From Acidovorax radicis N35 (GTDB lineage: Bacteria; Pseudomonadota; Gammaproteobacteria; Burkholderiales; Burkholderiaceae_C), in NCBI RefSeq assembly GCF_000204195.1, contig NZ_AFBG01000022.1, positions 280,835 through 344,834 on the forward strand: DNA of 64,000 nt. Reading direction: 5' to 3'. Positions within the stretch are counted from its first letter, which is position 1. Every line of letters begins with the position of its first letter. The notes below the pieces were generated by a model. It was given only the letters and a program-made list of their open reading frames with translations. It ran no database searches and had not been told where the DNA came from. A program made the position numbers and the translations under genes. This document shows, piece by piece, positions 51,407-61,741 of the stretch.

Positions 51407-52150
51407 ATGTCAATCAATGCAGGCGATTTGTTCAGACATCTTGAAAAAAAGCTCCATAGTCAGACTGACGAAGAGTTGGCCCAAGCGCTCGGTATGAGAA
51501 AAATTCAGATGCAGGCTTGGCGCAGCGAAGGCAAGGAACTGAGCGCACTTCAAGTCGCAAACATCGTTTCGAAGGCCACGGAGCACACGAAGCAGCACAT
51601 TCACCGGACCGCAATTCGAGCAATTGTTGAGTTCTTCCCAATCACGCCCACTCCCACCAAGGCGGGAGCAAATCAACTGCGAGTATTTGATGCGGCTGCA
51701 GACAAAGGGCGATATAGCACTGAGTTGCAAAAGGTGCTCAATGCAACCAAGGCGGGTATCTATATTTTCTATGACACCCGGGGAAGAGCGCTCTACGCGG
51801 GGCAGACGAAGAAGCAAAACATCTGGAAAGAGATGAATCTCGCGTTTAACCGGGATCGCAGCACTCAAGTCATGACTCTGGTTAAACACCCAATCAACAA
51901 CGTGGAGTTCAAACCAGCGCATCAGTATGTACGACAGCCGCACGACAGGATGCTGCGCTTACATGATTTGGCTGCATATTTCAGTGCCTACGAAATCATT
52001 CCCGAAATGGTTGACGACATAGAAGCGCTGCTTGTTAGAGCCTTCCCCAACGATCTTTTGAACTTCAAGATGGAACGGTTTGGCAAAGGTATCAGCAAGG
52101 ATGAAAAGGCTAAGTCCCTCCCCAAAGCGAAAGCAATAGGGAAGGAGTAA
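51407..52150 (+). CDS. HTH-GIY-YIG fusion protein, candidate accessory/defence gene
   Basis: 247 residues. Residues 1-55 form a phage-repressor-type HTH (TDEELAQALGMRKIQMQAWR); residues ~112-225 form a GIY-YIG nuclease-like domain: AGIYIFYD (116-123), ALYAGQTKK (128-136), Arg149/151 and Glu206 in IEALLVRAFPNDLLN. GIY-YIG enzymes cut DNA with Arg and Glu in the site. The gene and its 80-bp leader are clearly richer in A+T than neighbours, so it was acquired. It sits between AlpA and int, a typical cargo slot. ATG 51407 follows GGAGGG by seven bases. Function unproven. Confidence 0.82.
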   Translation: MSINAGDLFRHLEKKLHSQTDEELAQALGMRKIQMQAWRSEGKELSALQVANIVSKATEHTKQHIHRTAIRAIVEFFPITPTPTKAGANQLRVFDAAADKGRYSTELQKVLNATKAGIYIFYDTRGRALYAGQTKKQNIWKEMNLAFNRDRSTQVMTLVKHPINNVEFKPAHQYVRQPHDRMLRLHDLAAYFSAYEIIPEMVDDIEALLVRAFPNDLLNFKMERFGKGISKDEKAKSLPKAKAIGKE

Positions 52151-52173
52151 CTATTGCGGTGGCGCACTACGAC

Positions 52174-53391
52174 TCAAACTGACGCTGCACGAATTGGTAG
52201 TGTGATGGGCCGGCCGCGCATCCCGTCAAGGTGATCCGCCCAGAGCTGCATCAATGCGGTGCGCTGGGGTAGATACTGTGCGTGGTTGTAGGCGGCGCTC
52301 ACGCGGTCCCGCTCTTGGTGGGCTAGCTGTAGTTCAATGACGGCATGTTCCTGGCCAAGCTCATGCAAAACAGTCGAAGCAATGCCACGGAACCCGTGGC
52401 CGGTCATTTCCCCTTTGTAGCCCATGCGGTACAGCGCAAACAAGATCGCGTTGTTGCTCATGGGCTTTTCGTGATCATGGCCACCGGGGAATAGCAGGGC
52501 ATTGCCGGTGCCAACCAGCTGCAGCGCCTGCAGCACTTCAACAGCCTGGCGCGAGAGGGGCACGATGTGCTCCGTTTTCATCTTCATTCGTGGGGCAGGT
52601 ATCCGCCACTGTGATGCCGCCAGATTGAATTCCACCCATTCCGCCTTGATCAGCTCGCTGGTGCGCACGAACGTGAGGGCCATCAGGTGGATGGCCAGGC
52701 GAGTGCGAATGTGGCCCCGGTAGTCGTCCACGTCGCGTAGCAGCTGTGGCAACTTCGCGACATCCACCCGCGCATAGTTCTGCTCGCGCACCGGCGCCAG
52801 CACGTCGCCAGGCTGTATGTCGCCCGATGGGTTGTGTTCGGCCAGGCCGTGCCCGAGGGCATAGCGGAACACCTGGCCCGAAATTTGGATGGCGCGCCGC
52901 GCCAGGTCGTGCGCGCCGCGCTGTTCAACCTTCTTGGCCAGGGCCACGATCTGCGGCGCCTTGATCGAGGCAATGGGCAGCGCGCCAATCTGCGGGAAAA
53001 CATCCAACTCCATCCGGCGCAGCACCTGGTCGGCGTGTTTTTTGGTGCGCGTGCGCGCCCAGCTCGCATGCCAGGCGCGGGCCACCGTTTCAAAGGAGTT
53101 ATCGGCCGCCACCGCACTTGCGCGTTTCTGCGCCTGGCGGTTTGCCGAGGGGTCGATGCCGTCCACCACCTGGCGGCGCGCATCGTCGCGGGCCTTGCGC
53201 GCCTGCAGCAGTGACACCTCGGGATACACCCCAAGGCTCAGGCGCTTTTCTTTGCCGTCGATGCGGTACTTGAAACGCCACCATTTGCCGCCCGATGGGG
53301 CGACCTCAAGGTATAGGCCATCAGCGTCGTACAGCTTGCGAGCTTTTTCCGAGGGCTTGGCCGCCTTGATTGCGGCGTCTGTGAGGGGCAT
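52174..53391 (-). CDS. int: Prophage integrase, P4 type
   Basis: 405 residues. Begins with the DUF4102 domain (MPLTDAAIKAAKPSEKARKL), then the core-binding part and the catalytic domain: Arg in TFVRTSELIKAEW, HGFRGIASTVLHE (His-x-x-Arg), then HQERDRVSAAYNHAQYL with the catalytic Tyr. The start at 53391 is fixed by the family N-terminus; the upstream open frame would run into the tRNA. Its gene ends 23 bp from the convergent GIY-YIG gene. Confidence 0.96.
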   Translation of the reverse strand: MPLTDAAIKAAKPSEKARKLYDADGLYLEVAPSGGKWWRFKYRIDGKEKRLSLGVYPEVSLLQARKARDDARRQVVDGIDPSANRQAQKRASAVAADNSFETVARAWHASWARTRTKKHADQVLRRMELDVFPQIGALPIASIKAPQIVALAKKVEQRGAHDLARRAIQISGQVFRYALGHGLAEHNPSGDIQPGDVLAPVREQNYARVDVAKLPQLLRDVDDYRGHIRTRLAIHLMALTFVRTSELIKAEWVEFNLAASQWRIPAPRMKMKTEHIVPLSRQAVEVLQALQLVGTGNALLFPGGHDHEKPMSNNAILFALYRMGYKGEMTGHGFRGIASTVLHELGQEHAVIELQLAHQERDRVSAAYNHAQYLPQRTALMQLWADHLDGMRGRPITLPIRAASV

Positions 53392-53444
53392 GTGGGGCAA
53401 CTCCGAGGCATGGGGCAATTGCTGCCCCAATAGTTGCCCCAAAG
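53392..53444. promoter_or_regulatory. Candidate integrase arm-type sites, right
   Basis: Three to four copies of TTGCCCCA in both orientations within 53 bp just upstream of int, shared with the left end at 12118. The int promoter must also lie here, allowing autoregulation. Confidence 0.5.
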
Positions 53445-53501
53445 TATAGGCGGCTGCCTGCGGACGCTGGCGGACGATGCCGAACGCGAAAAGCCGCGCC
53501 A

Positions 53502-53548
53502 CAAAAGAGAAAACCGCCAGGTCCGGATTTCTACGGACGCTGGCGGTT
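53502..53548 (-). terminator. Phage-supplied terminator for tRNA-Pro
   Basis: Minus-strand hairpin: AACCGCCAG pairs with CTGGCGGTT, extended inward by CGGAC/GTCCG with one bulged base, followed by TTCTCTTTT. It stands five bases behind the restored tRNA 3' end. Confidence 0.8.
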
Positions 53549-53553
53549 GAATA

Positions 53554-53578
53554 AATGGTCGGCGTGGCGGGATTCGAA
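53554..53578 (-). repeat. attR of the P2-like prophage
   Basis: Second copy of the 25-bp repeat; here it forms the functional 3' end of tRNA-Pro. Confidence 0.92.
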
Positions 53579-53632
53579 CTCGCGACCCCTTGCACCCCAT
53601 GCAAGTGCGCTACCAGGCTGCGCTACACGCCG
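53556..53632 (-). tRNA. tRNA-Pro(GGG)
   Basis: 77 nt with encoded CCA. Acceptor stem CGGCGTG/CACGCCG, anticodon stem CTTGC/GCAAG with loop ATGGGGT and anticodon GGG, T-loop GTTCGAATC. The 3' 23 bases come from the prophage attP and are identical to the stranded copy at the left end, so the tRNA stays functional. Confidence 0.95.
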
Positions 53633-53662
53633 ACAAGACTTAGATTATATGCAGAAAAAACC

Positions 53663-54097
53663 TCAGTTCAGAGAAAGCAGCGCACGAATCTCAAATAATT
53701 CTTTGCGCACTGCATTGGAGTCCAGCGTGAACCCCGTCGCCTCGATAGAGAGGTCACGGGCGCTGTCCACCAACATGCTCGGCATCTCGGAATCCAGTCC
53801 ATCCAATGGCGCATCGGGTCCCACATCATCGCGGGCAGGATGCGCAAGCTCCTGCAGGCGATTGCGCGCGCCACTGATCGTGAAGCCCTGGTCGTACAGC
53901 AGGTCACGGATGCGGCGGATCATCAGCACCTCATGGTGTTGGTAATAGCGCCGGTTGCCACGCCGCTTCATGGGACGCAGTTGCGTGAACTCCTGCTCCC
54001 AGTAGCGCAATACATGGGGCTTGACGCCACATAACTCCGCGACCTCACCAATCGTGAAGTAGCGCTTGGCGGGGATGGAAGGGAGGGGGGTGCCCAT
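53663..54097 (-). CDS. MerR-family transcriptional regulator
   Basis: 144 residues; N-terminal MerR winged HTH (AKRYFTIGEVAELCGVKPHV, LRYWEQEFTQLRPMKRRGNR), no Cys-based metal site, short C-terminal helical part. Regularly found directly behind ihfA in Betaproteobacteria, target unknown. ATG 54097 is used; a TTG at 54112 is possible. Confidence 0.92.
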   Translation of the reverse strand: MGTPLPSIPAKRYFTIGEVAELCGVKPHVLRYWEQEFTQLRPMKRRGNRRYYQHHEVLMIRRIRDLLYDQGFTISGARNRLQELAHPARDDVGPDAPLDGLDSEMPSMLVDSARDLSIEATGFTLDSNAVRKELFEIRALLSLN

Positions 54098-54194
54098 GGG
54101 TTGTGGATTCAAACCGAACAGCCGACTAGCGTACTGCAGACGCGCGCAGACCGCCAGCCATCGGCAACATTCTGGTCACAAAAACGGCACAAAT

Positions 54195-54521
54195 TCACGA
54201 AGCAGCGGCCGTTTGGATTTGTTCCTTGAGCTTGCTGCTGGCATGAAATGTCACCACTCGGCGTGCCTTGATCGGAATGGCCTCGCCCGTGCGCGGATTG
54301 CGCCCCGGGCGCGGCGCCTTGGTGCGAATCTGAAAATTGCCGAAACCCGACAACTTGACATCCTTGCCTTCCACAAGGCTCTGGGAGATCAGATCGAAGA
54401 ACGCGTCGATCATGTCCTTGGACTCGCGCTTGTTCAGGCCGATCTGATCGAACAGCAGATCGGCCAGCTGCGCCTTGGTCAGTGCCGGTGTCTCCAGGCT
54501 TTCGACGGCAAATTCGATCAT
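54195..54521 (-). CDS. ihfA: Integration host factor alpha subunit
   Basis: 108 residues. DNA-bending protein; the beta-arm signature [17 protein letters not shown] is intact. GAGGGGAG precedes ATG 54521. Follows pheT by 34 bp as in most proteobacteria. IHF usually assists integration of P2- and P4-type elements such as the one next door. Confidence 0.97.
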   Translation of the reverse strand: MIEFAVESLETPALTKAQLADLLFDQIGLNKRESKDMIDAFFDLISQSLVEGKDVKLSGFGNFQIRTKAPRPGRNPRTGEAIPIKARRVVTFHASSKLKEQIQTAAAS

Positions 54522-54555
54522 GGCATCACTCCCCTCTTGGACAATGTCGTTGTCA

Positions 54556-57003
54556 TCAAACACGCAGGCGCGCACCGGTGCGCTGCACCAGGCTGTCAGC
54601 GACGGCTTGAACAGCAGCCTCGATCTCCGCCTCGGTCAGGGTGGCTTCATCACGCGCCAACGTCAGGCGCACGGTGACGCTCTTCTCGCCTTGCGCAAGG
54701 CCGCCGGAAGGTGCTTCTTCGCCTTCGCGCAACGGCTTAGGACGGTACACGTCGTACAGAACTGCCGAGCGCAACATCCCGCTTGGCAGCGCCTGCTGAA
54801 CCGCCGAGATGATCTCGTCGTGCGTCACGCGCTCGGCGACCACCACGGCCTTGTCCCGCTCGACGGCCTGGTGCTTGGCCACGGCCTTGAATTGCGGCAC
54901 CACGCGCTGCATCACGGCGTCGAGCTCGAGTTCGAACATCACCGGGGCCAGCGGCAGGTCCCAGGACTGGCGCCACTGCGGGTGCAGTTCGCCCACGAAG
55001 CCGATGGCACGGCCGTCCACCAGCACGCGCGCGCAACGGCCGGGGTGCATGGCTGGGTGCGTGGCGGGCTCGAAGCTGGCCTGCAGCGGAGCCAGCAAGG
55101 CCTCCACGTCGCCCTTCACATCGAAGAAGTCGATGGCTTGCTCCTTGCGCCCCCACTGCAGCGCATCGTTTGCGCCGTAGGCCAGGCCGGACACGCGCAT
55201 CGGCTGGTTGAAGCCTTCGACGGTGGTGTCGGTGTTGCACACCGTGGCGTCGCGCAGGAACACGCGGCCCAATTCGAACACGCGCACACGCTGGGCCTTG
55301 CGGTCCAGGTTGAACTTCAGCACCTGCAGCAGCGAACCCAGCAGCGTCGAGCGCATCACGCTCATCTGGCTGGCGATGGGGTTGAGAAGCTTGATGGGCT
55401 GGGCGTTCGCGGCCAGCTCTTGCTCCCAGCGCTCTTCGACAAAGCTGAAGTTGATGGTCTCCTGATAACCCAGCCCGGCCAGCGAGCGGCGCACGGCAAA
55501 CGGGCTGCGCGTGGCCTCGGCCGGCAGCTTGGGCGTGATGGGTGCCAAGGGCGGCGTGGTGGGCAGGTTGTTGTAGCCCACCATGCGCGCCACTTCTTCG
55601 ATCAGGTCTTCTTCGATAGTGATGTCGAAGCGGTACGCGGGCGGCGTGACGGTGAGCGTGCCTTCGCCCTGCACCACCGGCAGGCCCAGGCGGGCCAGCA
55701 CGTTGGCGCACTGCGCCTGCGTGAGCGGCATGCCGATGACCTTGGAAGCACGCGCCACGCGTAGCGTGACGGGCTGGGGCACCGGCAGGTTCACGGACTG
55801 GTCGTCCATGGGACCGCAGGCGGTGTCCGGCGTGCCGCAGATATCGATGACCAGCTGGGTGATGCGCTCGATGTGCTCGACCGTGAGGCTCGGATCCACA
55901 CCGCGTTCGAAGCGGTGGCCGGCATCCGTGGAGAAGTTGAAGCGGCGCGAGCGCCCGGCCACGGCCTTGGGCCACCAGAAGGCGGCTTCGATGTAGATGT
56001 GCTTCGTGTCGTCGGACACGGCGGTGGCGTCGCCGCCCATGATGCCGGCGAGCGACTCGACCTGCTGCTCGTCAGCGATCACGCCGACCTTGTCGTCCAC
56101 GGTGATGATGTTGCCGTTGAGCAGCTTGAGCTGCTCGCCGGGCTTGCCCCAGCGCACGTCCAGGCCGCCGTGGATCTTGTCCAGATCAAAAATGTGCGAG
56201 GGCCGGCCCAGTTCGAACATCACGTAGTTGGAGATGTCGACCAGCGGCGACACGCCGCGCTGGCCGCAGCGCGCCAGGCGGTCCAGCATCCATTGGGGCG
56301 TGGCGGCGCGCGTGTTCACATTGCGCACGATGCGGCCGGAGAAGCGGCCGCACAGGTCGGGCGCGCTCACCTTGACGGCGAGCTTGTCGGACAATTTTGC
56401 CGCCACCGCGGGGAAGGAAGGCTGCTTCAGTGGCACGCCGGTGAGGGCCGACACTTCGCGCGCAATGCCGTACACGCTAAGGCAGTGCGCCAGGTTGGGC
56501 GTGAGCTTGAGCGTGAACAGCGTGTCGTCCAGGTTCAGGTGGGTGCGGATGTCCTGGCCCACGGGCGCAGAAGCATCAAGCTCGAGCAAACCTCCGTGGT
56601 CTTCAGACAGCTTGAGCTCGCGGGCCGAGCACAGCATGCCCTGGCTCTCCACGCCGCGCAGCTTGCCGACCTTGATGAGGAACGGCTTGCCATCGTCGCC
56701 GGGCGGCAGCTCTGCGCCCACCATGGCACACGGCACCTTGATGCCGACGCGGGCGTTGGGCGCGCCGCACACGATGTTGAGCAAGGCGCCCTGCCCCACA
56801 TCCACCTGGCACACGCGCAGGCGGTCGGCGTCGGGGTGCTGCACGGCTTCTTTGATCTCGCCCACCACGATCTTGGTGAAGGGCGGCGCCACGGGGCGTA
56901 GCTCTTCCACCTCCAGGCCGGCCATGGTCAGCGTCTCGGCCAGCTCGACCGTCGTGAGGGATGGGTTGCAGAACTCGCGCAACCAGGATTCAGGAAATTG
57001 CAT
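54556..57003 (-). CDS. pheT: Phenylalanyl-tRNA synthetase beta subunit
   Basis: 815 residues, full length. N-terminal tRNA-binding OB domain ([20 protein letters not shown]), B3/B4 editing domain, B5 domain and C-terminal FDX-ACB anticodon-binding domain. Pairs with PheS as a heterotetramer to charge tRNA-Phe. Confidence 0.98.
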   Translation of the reverse strand: MQFPESWLREFCNPSLTTVELAETLTMAGLEVEELRPVAPPFTKIVVGEIKEAVQHPDADRLRVCQVDVGQGALLNIVCGAPNARVGIKVPCAMVGAELPPGDDGKPFLIKVGKLRGVESQGMLCSARELKLSEDHGGLLELDASAPVGQDIRTHLNLDDTLFTLKLTPNLAHCLSVYGIAREVSALTGVPLKQPSFPAVAAKLSDKLAVKVSAPDLCGRFSGRIVRNVNTRAATPQWMLDRLARCGQRGVSPLVDISNYVMFELGRPSHIFDLDKIHGGLDVRWGKPGEQLKLLNGNIITVDDKVGVIADEQQVESLAGIMGGDATAVSDDTKHIYIEAAFWWPKAVAGRSRRFNFSTDAGHRFERGVDPSLTVEHIERITQLVIDICGTPDTACGPMDDQSVNLPVPQPVTLRVARASKVIGMPLTQAQCANVLARLGLPVVQGEGTLTVTPPAYRFDITIEEDLIEEVARMVGYNNLPTTPPLAPITPKLPAEATRSPFAVRRSLAGLGYQETINFSFVEERWEQELAANAQPIKLLNPIASQMSVMRSTLLGSLLQVLKFNLDRKAQRVRVFELGRVFLRDATVCNTDTTVEGFNQPMRVSGLAYGANDALQWGRKEQAIDFFDVKGDVEALLAPLQASFEPATHPAMHPGRCARVLVDGRAIGFVGELHPQWRQSWDLPLAPVMFELELDAVMQRVVPQFKAVAKHQAVERDKAVVVAERVTHDEIISAVQQALPSGMLRSAVLYDVYRPKPLREGEEAPSGGLAQGEKSVTVRLTLARDEATLTEAEIEAAVQAVADSLVQRTGARLRV

Positions 57004-57076
57004 AGTCGGACTCTTGTTCTAAAGGATCAGCGCGCTGCCGCCGGGCTGCGCGCGTGCGTCGCTCAATCGGCAGGCT

Positions 57077-58129
57077 TTACTGGAACTGCGACAGGAAGCG
57101 GATGTCGCCGTCAAAGAACAAGCGCAGGTCGTTCACGCCGTAGCGCAGCATGGTCAGGCGGTCGGGGCCCATGCCGAAGGCAAAGCCGATGTACTTTTCC
57201 GGATCGAGGCCCATGTTGCGCACTACGTTCGGGTGCACTTGGCCGGAGCCGGCCACTTCCAGCCAGCGGCCGGCCAGCGGGCCGGTCTGGAACTGGATAT
57301 CGATCTCGGCACTGGGCTCGGTGAAGGGGAAAAAGCTCGGGCGAAAGCGCAGCACCAGGTCGTCGCTTTCAAAGAAGGTGCGGCAGAACGCGGTGAAGAT
57401 GACCTTCAAGTCTTTGAAGCTCACGTTCTCACCAATCCACAGGCCTTCGCACTGGTGGAACATGGGCGAGTGCGTGGCGTCGCTGTCCACACGGTAGGTG
57501 CGGCCCGGCGCGATCACGCGGATCTCGGGCATGGGCTGGTCGGCGTCGAGCAGCGCGCGGTGCTTCTTCACATGCTGCACCGCGTGGCGGATCTGCATCG
57601 GGCTGGTGTGGGTGCGCAGCAGGTTGGGGGCGGTGTCAGTGCCGCCCTCCACGTAGAACGTGTCGTGCATGGAACGCGCAGGATGGTCTTCCGGCGTGTT
57701 CAGTGCGGTGAAATTGAACCAGTCGGTCTCGATCTCCGGGCCCTGGGCCACGTCGAAACCCATGGAGCCGAAGATGCCCTCGATGCGCTCGAGCGTGAGC
57801 GACACCGGGTGCAGGCCGCCCTGCCCGCGCTGGCGGCCCGGCAGGCTCACATCCAGCGCCTCGGCCTTGAGTTGGACCTGCAGCTCGGCATCGGCCAGCG
57901 CCTGACGCCGCGCCGTGAGAGCGGCTTCGATGGCCTGCTTGGCAACATTGATGGCGGCACCGCGGGATTTCTTTTCCTCGACGGACAGCTGCGCCATGCC
58001 CTTCATGAGCTCGGTTACGCGGCCCGCCTTGCCCAGAAACTGCGCTTTGGCGTTTTCCAGATCAGCAGGGGTGGCGCTTTGGGAAAACAGTTGCGTCGCG
58101 CTTTCGACCAGGGAATCCAACTCGTTCAT
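57077..58129 (-). CDS. pheS: Phenylalanyl-tRNA synthetase alpha subunit
   Basis: 350 residues, class II catalytic subunit. Motif 2 region [34 protein letters not shown] and the C-terminal [17 protein letters not shown] motif 3 are clear. Coiled-coil N-terminus binds tRNA. Confidence 0.98.
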   Translation of the reverse strand: MNELDSLVESATQLFSQSATPADLENAKAQFLGKAGRVTELMKGMAQLSVEEKKSRGAAINVAKQAIEAALTARRQALADAELQVQLKAEALDVSLPGRQRGQGGLHPVSLTLERIEGIFGSMGFDVAQGPEIETDWFNFTALNTPEDHPARSMHDTFYVEGGTDTAPNLLRTHTSPMQIRHAVQHVKKHRALLDADQPMPEIRVIAPGRTYRVDSDATHSPMFHQCEGLWIGENVSFKDLKVIFTAFCRTFFESDDLVLRFRPSFFPFTEPSAEIDIQFQTGPLAGRWLEVAGSGQVHPNVVRNMGLDPEKYIGFAFGMGPDRLTMLRYGVNDLRLFFDGDIRFLSQFQ

Positions 58130-58148
58130 ATCGACTCTTGAAAATGAA

Positions 58149-58216
58149 CAAGGGCTAGCGCCTTTTCAAGCCCTAGCCCTTGCTGTTATTGCGCAAGCAG
58201 CTATCAAAAAGATAGC
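58149..58216 (-). repeat. Paired hairpins between rplT and pheS
   Basis: Two adjacent inverted repeats: GCTATC-aaaaa-GATAGC (58200-58216) and CAAGGGCTAG.../CTAGCCCTTG (58149-58182, 10 bp plus inner pairs). The first, followed by TGCTTGCGC on the minus strand, resembles a dispersed intergenic repeat I associate with Comamonadaceae. On the minus strand the second hairpin ends in TTCATTTTC, a weak terminator, and could lower pheST expression. Confidence 0.55.
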
Positions 58217-58230
58217 CGCTCATCGTGAAC

Positions 58231-58590
58231 TCAAGCAGCCAGTTTGGCCTTGACTTGGCTTACGATGCTGCCAAAGGCAGCCTTGTCGTGCACTGCGAGA
58301 TCGGCCAGCATCTTGCGGTCGATCTCAATGGATGCCTTCTTCAGGCCGTTGGCGAACTGGCTGTAGGTCAGGCCCAGTTCACGGGCAGCGGCGTTGATAC
58401 GGGCGATCCACAACTGGCGGAACACGCGCTTCTTGGTGCGGCGGTCACGGTAGGCATATTGCCCAGCCTTCATTACCGCCTGTTTGGCGATACGGTAGAC
58501 ATTACCGCGGCGACCACGGAAACCCTTAGCAAGGGCGAGAACTTTCTTGTGACGGGCACGGGCCGTTACACCACGTTTGACGCGAGGCAT
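58231..58590 (-). CDS. rplT: Ribosomal protein L20
   Basis: 119 residues; [20 protein letters not shown] and [20 protein letters not shown] are diagnostic. 50S assembly protein and, in many bacteria, feedback regulator of its own operon. Confidence 0.98.
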   Translation of the reverse strand: MPRVKRGVTARARHKKVLALAKGFRGRRGNVYRIAKQAVMKAGQYAYRDRRTKKRVFRQLWIARINAAARELGLTYSQFANGLKKASIEIDRKMLADLAVHDKAAFGSIVSQVKAKLAA

Positions 58591-58615
58591 GTATGTACTC
58601 CTTGTTCGTCGTTAA

Positions 58616-58819
58616 TTACACGCCCATGCCGGGCAGCATTTGTGCGATAGAGCCCATATTGGTCTCATGCACAGCAACTGCACCACGCAGGTGGCGCTTG
58701 TTCTTGGTGGTCTTCTTGGTCAAGATGTGACGTTTGAAGGCTTGACCGCGCTTGACGGTGCCACCGGGACGAACGCGGAAACGTTTTTTCGCGCTGCTCT
58801 TGGTCTTCATTTTGGGCAT
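58616..58819 (-). CDS. rpmI: Ribosomal protein L35
   Basis: 67 residues from ATG 58819 ([35 protein letters not shown]). AAAGGAG stands seven bases upstream. 25 bp before rplT. Confidence 0.98.
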   Translation of the reverse strand: MPKMKTKSSAKKRFRVRPGGTVKRGQAFKRHILTKKTTKNKRHLRGAVAVHETNMGSIAQMLPGMGV

Positions 58820-58999
58820 GTGAATGCTCCTTTTCTTTGTGCTCGTGAGGCGTTTGCAAACCGATCTGCAAACTTGTTGGCCCCGAGCCACTTTTATCGA
58901 AAGGCTCGCGCCTTTCGCTCGGCAGCGCCGAAACACTGCCTTTTTGAACACCGCCCTCGCAGGAGCAGCATTCAAAATTTCACACCAACCACTGCACCC

Positions 59000-59602
59000 T
59001 CAGGCTGCAGTGCCAGTTGCCGGAGCGCCTTCTGCAGCTTGCTTGGCTGCAGCAGGCTTCTTTTTACCGGGGGCGATCATCATGATCATCTGGCGGCCTT
59101 CCAACTTGGGAAACTGCTCGATGATGATGCTGTCTGCCAATTCGTCCCGAATGCGATTCAACAAGGCAAGACCCAACTCTTGGTGCGTGATTTCGCGGCC
59201 ACGGAAACGCAGCGTGATCTTGCACTTGTCGCCATCCGCCAAAAACCGACGGATATTGCGCATCTTGATGTTGTAGTCACCATCGTCCGTACCTGGGCGG
59301 AACTTGACTTCCTTGATCTCAATGACCGTTTGCTTGGCTTTGGCTTCCGCCGCACGCTTTTGCTCTTGGTATTTGAACTTGCCATAGTCCATGAGGCGGC
59401 ACACCGGAGGATTCGCCGTGGCAGCGATTTCCACCAGATCCACATCCAGCTCACCCGCCATGCGCAAGGCTTCCATCAGGCTGACGACGCCCAAGGGTTC
59501 ATTTTCAGGCCCGGAAAGACGAACTTCCGGAGCCATGATTTCACGGTTCAGGCGATGCTTGCGCTCTTCACGGTGGCGACGATCACGAAATTCAGTAGCG
59601 AT
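59000..59602 (-). CDS. infC: Translation initiation factor IF-3 with AUC start codon
   Basis: 200 residues if started at ATC (59600-59602): the peptide after it, [20 protein letters not shown], is the conserved IF-3 N-terminus, and AAGGAAG lies seven bases upstream. The first ATG in frame (59536) is at residue 23 and has no ribosome-binding site. IF-3 genes use AUU/AUC so that IF-3, which rejects non-standard starts, represses itself. Binds 30S and prevents premature subunit joining. Classical motif [20 protein letters not shown] is present. Confidence 0.96.
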   Translation of the reverse strand: MATEFRDRRHREERKHRLNREIMAPEVRLSGPENEPLGVVSLMEALRMAGELDVDLVEIAATANPPVCRLMDYGKFKYQEQKRAAEAKAKQTVIEIKEVKFRPGTDDGDYNIKMRNIRRFLADGDKCKITLRFRGREITHQELGLALLNRIRDELADSIIIEQFPKLEGRQMIMMIAPGKKKPAAAKQAAEGAPATGTAA

Positions 59603-59688
59603 GGCTATCTTCCTTCAATCAAATTACTACAAACTTTGTAGCTACAACCGCACACATGGCAGGCGCCGAAGCATGTTTTCACGAAAAA

Positions 59689-61608
59689 TCAGGCTTTGGT
59701 GGCGATGTCTTGGGCGATCAGCTCAGCGAACGCTTCCACAGACATCACGCCGAGGTCACGATTGCCCCGGCCACGCACTGCGACGGCTCCTGCGGCCTTC
59801 TCCTTGTCGCCCGCGACAAGGATGTACGGCAGCTTTTGCAACGAATGCTCACGTATTTTATACGTAATCTTCTCATTGCGCAGATCGACCGCCACTCTAA
59901 GGTCTTGATTCGGCAGTGCTTTTTGCAGCTTTGCAGCAATTTCGCGACAGTAATCGGCCTGTGCGTCCGTGATGTTGAGCACTGCAACCTGCACTGGCGC
60001 CAACCATAGAGGGAAGGCGCCGGCATAGTGCTCAATCAGCATGCCGATGAAGCGCTCCATGCTGCCCACGGTCGCACGGTGCAGCATCAAAGGGCGCTTG
60101 CGGCTGCCATCTTCAGCCACATATTCTGCGTCCAGGCGCTCAGGCAGATTGGGGTCGATCTGCATCGTGCCGCACTGCCACTGGCGACCCAGCGCATCCT
60201 TGAGCGTGTACTCGATCTTGGGACCGTAGAACGCGCCCTCGCCTTCGGCGATCTCGAACTCGCAGCCCGAATGGCGCAGGCCATCCATCAGCGCCTTCTC
60301 GGCGCGGTCCCACGATTCATCGGTGCCGATGCGCGCCTCGGGCCGCGTGGCCACTTTGTAGATGATGTCGGTAAAGCCGAAGTCCTTGTAGACCTTCTGC
60401 ACCAGTGCGGTGTAGTTGGCGCACTCTTCCAGCACCTGCTCTTCCGTGCAGAAGATGTGTCCATCATCCTGCGTGAAGCCACGCACACGCATGATGCCGT
60501 GCAGGCCACCCGTGGGCTCGTTGCGATGGCAGGCACCGAACTCGCCATAGCGCAGCGGCAGGTCGCGGTAACTCTTGATGCCCTGCTTGTAGATCAGGAT
60601 GTGCCCAGGGCAGTTCATCGGCTTGAGCGCGTACTCGCGCTTTTCCGACTCGGTCGTGAACATGTTGTCGCGGTACTTGTCCCAGTGGCCTGTTTTCTCC
60701 CACAGGCTCTTGTCCAGGATCTGCGGGCCCTTGACCTCCTGGTAACCATTGTTGCGGTACACGCGGCGCATGTACTGTTCCACCTCTTGCCACAGCGCCC
60801 AGCCCTTGGGGTGCCAGAACACCGTACCCGGGGAATGCTCGTCCATGTGGAACAGATCCAGCTCCCGACCCAGCTTCCGGTGGTCACGTTTCTCGGCCTC
60901 TTCCAGCATCGTGAGGTACTGCTGCAGCTCCTCCTTGGACGTCCACGCGGTACCGTAGATGCGCTGCAGCATCTCGTTGCGGTGGTCGCCACGCCAATAG
61001 GCCCCTGCCACCTTCATCAGCTTGAAGAACTTGAGCTTGCCTGTACTGGGAACGTGGGGACCACGGCACAGGTCCTCGAAATTGCCTTCGCGGTAAAGGC
61101 TCACATCTTCATTGCTGGGGATGCTGGCAATGATCTCCGCCTTGTAGTGCTCGCCAAGTCCCTTGAAATATGCAACGGCCTCGTCACGCGGCAGCACCCG
61201 GCGCACCACGAGCTCGTCCTTCGCAGCCAGTTCGGCCATGCGTTTTTCGATGGCCACCAAGTCTTCGGGAGTGAAAGGACGCTTGTACGCAAAGTCGTAG
61301 AAGAAACCGTTTTCGATCACCGGACCGATGGTCACCTGCGCCTCTGAGAAGAGTTCCTTGACGGCGTAAGCCAGCAAGTGGGCAGTGGAGTGGCGAATCA
61401 CCTCCAGACCATCCGCATCCTTGGCCGTGATGATGGACAGTGGGCTATCTGCCGTAATCTGATAGCTGGTATCTACCACCTTGCCATCGATCTTGCCAGC
61501 CAGAGCTGCCTTGGCGAGTCCCGAGCCGATGGATGCAGCCACTTCGGCCACAGTGACAGGACCTGGAAACTCGCGCTGCGAACCGTCAGGAAGCGTGATG
61601 TGAATCAT
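59689..61608 (-). CDS. thrS: Threonyl-tRNA synthetase
   Basis: 639 residues, full length: TGS domain ([20 protein letters not shown]), editing domain with [11 protein letters not shown], catalytic core with the zinc ligand in [10 protein letters not shown], motif 2 [20 protein letters not shown], and anticodon domain. Charges tRNA-Thr. First gene of the operon with infC-rpmI-rplT. Preceded by an apparent attenuator. Confidence 0.98.
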   Translation of the reverse strand: MIHITLPDGSQREFPGPVTVAEVAASIGSGLAKAALAGKIDGKVVDTSYQITADSPLSIITAKDADGLEVIRHSTAHLLAYAVKELFSEAQVTIGPVIENGFFYDFAYKRPFTPEDLVAIEKRMAELAAKDELVVRRVLPRDEAVAYFKGLGEHYKAEIIASIPSNEDVSLYREGNFEDLCRGPHVPSTGKLKFFKLMKVAGAYWRGDHRNEMLQRIYGTAWTSKEELQQYLTMLEEAEKRDHRKLGRELDLFHMDEHSPGTVFWHPKGWALWQEVEQYMRRVYRNNGYQEVKGPQILDKSLWEKTGHWDKYRDNMFTTESEKREYALKPMNCPGHILIYKQGIKSYRDLPLRYGEFGACHRNEPTGGLHGIMRVRGFTQDDGHIFCTEEQVLEECANYTALVQKVYKDFGFTDIIYKVATRPEARIGTDESWDRAEKALMDGLRHSGCEFEIAEGEGAFYGPKIEYTLKDALGRQWQCGTMQIDPNLPERLDAEYVAEDGSRKRPLMLHRATVGSMERFIGMLIEHYAGAFPLWLAPVQVAVLNITDAQADYCREIAAKLQKALPNQDLRVAVDLRNEKITYKIREHSLQKLPYILVAGDKEKAAGAVAVRGRGNRDLGVMSVEAFAELIAQDIATKA

Positions 61609-61670
61609 GGGAGTAACTCTTTCTTTTCAATCAGTGCAGTGGGTACGGGCACGCGCCAGGCCCAGAAAAC

Positions 61671-61698
61671 AAAAAAGCGCGGAACAGGTCCGCGCTTT
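61671..61698 (-). terminator. Terminator in the thrS leader
   Basis: Minus-strand perfect 10-bp stem AAAGCGCGGA/TCCGCGCTTT, five-base loop, then T6. It stands 62 nt before the thrS ATG, so transcripts from upstream must pass it. TTCGCGC at 61732-61726 can pair with its 5' arm (GCGCGGA) as an antiterminator. Confidence 0.88.
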
Positions 61699-61741
61699 CT
61701 GGAGGAGGTGTGCAATCTCGTGCAGGCGCGAACAGCCAGCC

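Larger units (their letters stand above)
12042..53578. mobile_element. P2-like prophage in tRNA-Pro(GGG)
   Basis: 41.5 kb bounded by the 25-bp repeat, with the integrase next to attR. All P2 morphogenesis functions (Q P O N M L X R S V W J I FI FII E T U D), lysis, Ogr and replicase A are present and unbroken, so the prophage appears inducible. Gene order follows P2 except that attP/int lies between the replication region and cos instead of between ogr and A. Completeness is inferred from intact frames. Confidence 0.95.

Noticed and set aside
12042..53578. CRISPR arrays or cas genes
   Set aside because: No regularly spaced direct repeats of suitable length were seen anywhere in the window; tandem repeats found are coding or very short.
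58175..58222. 16-codon frame before pheS as a phenylalanine leader peptide
   Set aside because: Contains a single Phe codon and lies within an inverted repeat that looks like a dispersed element; not an attenuator of the pheST type.
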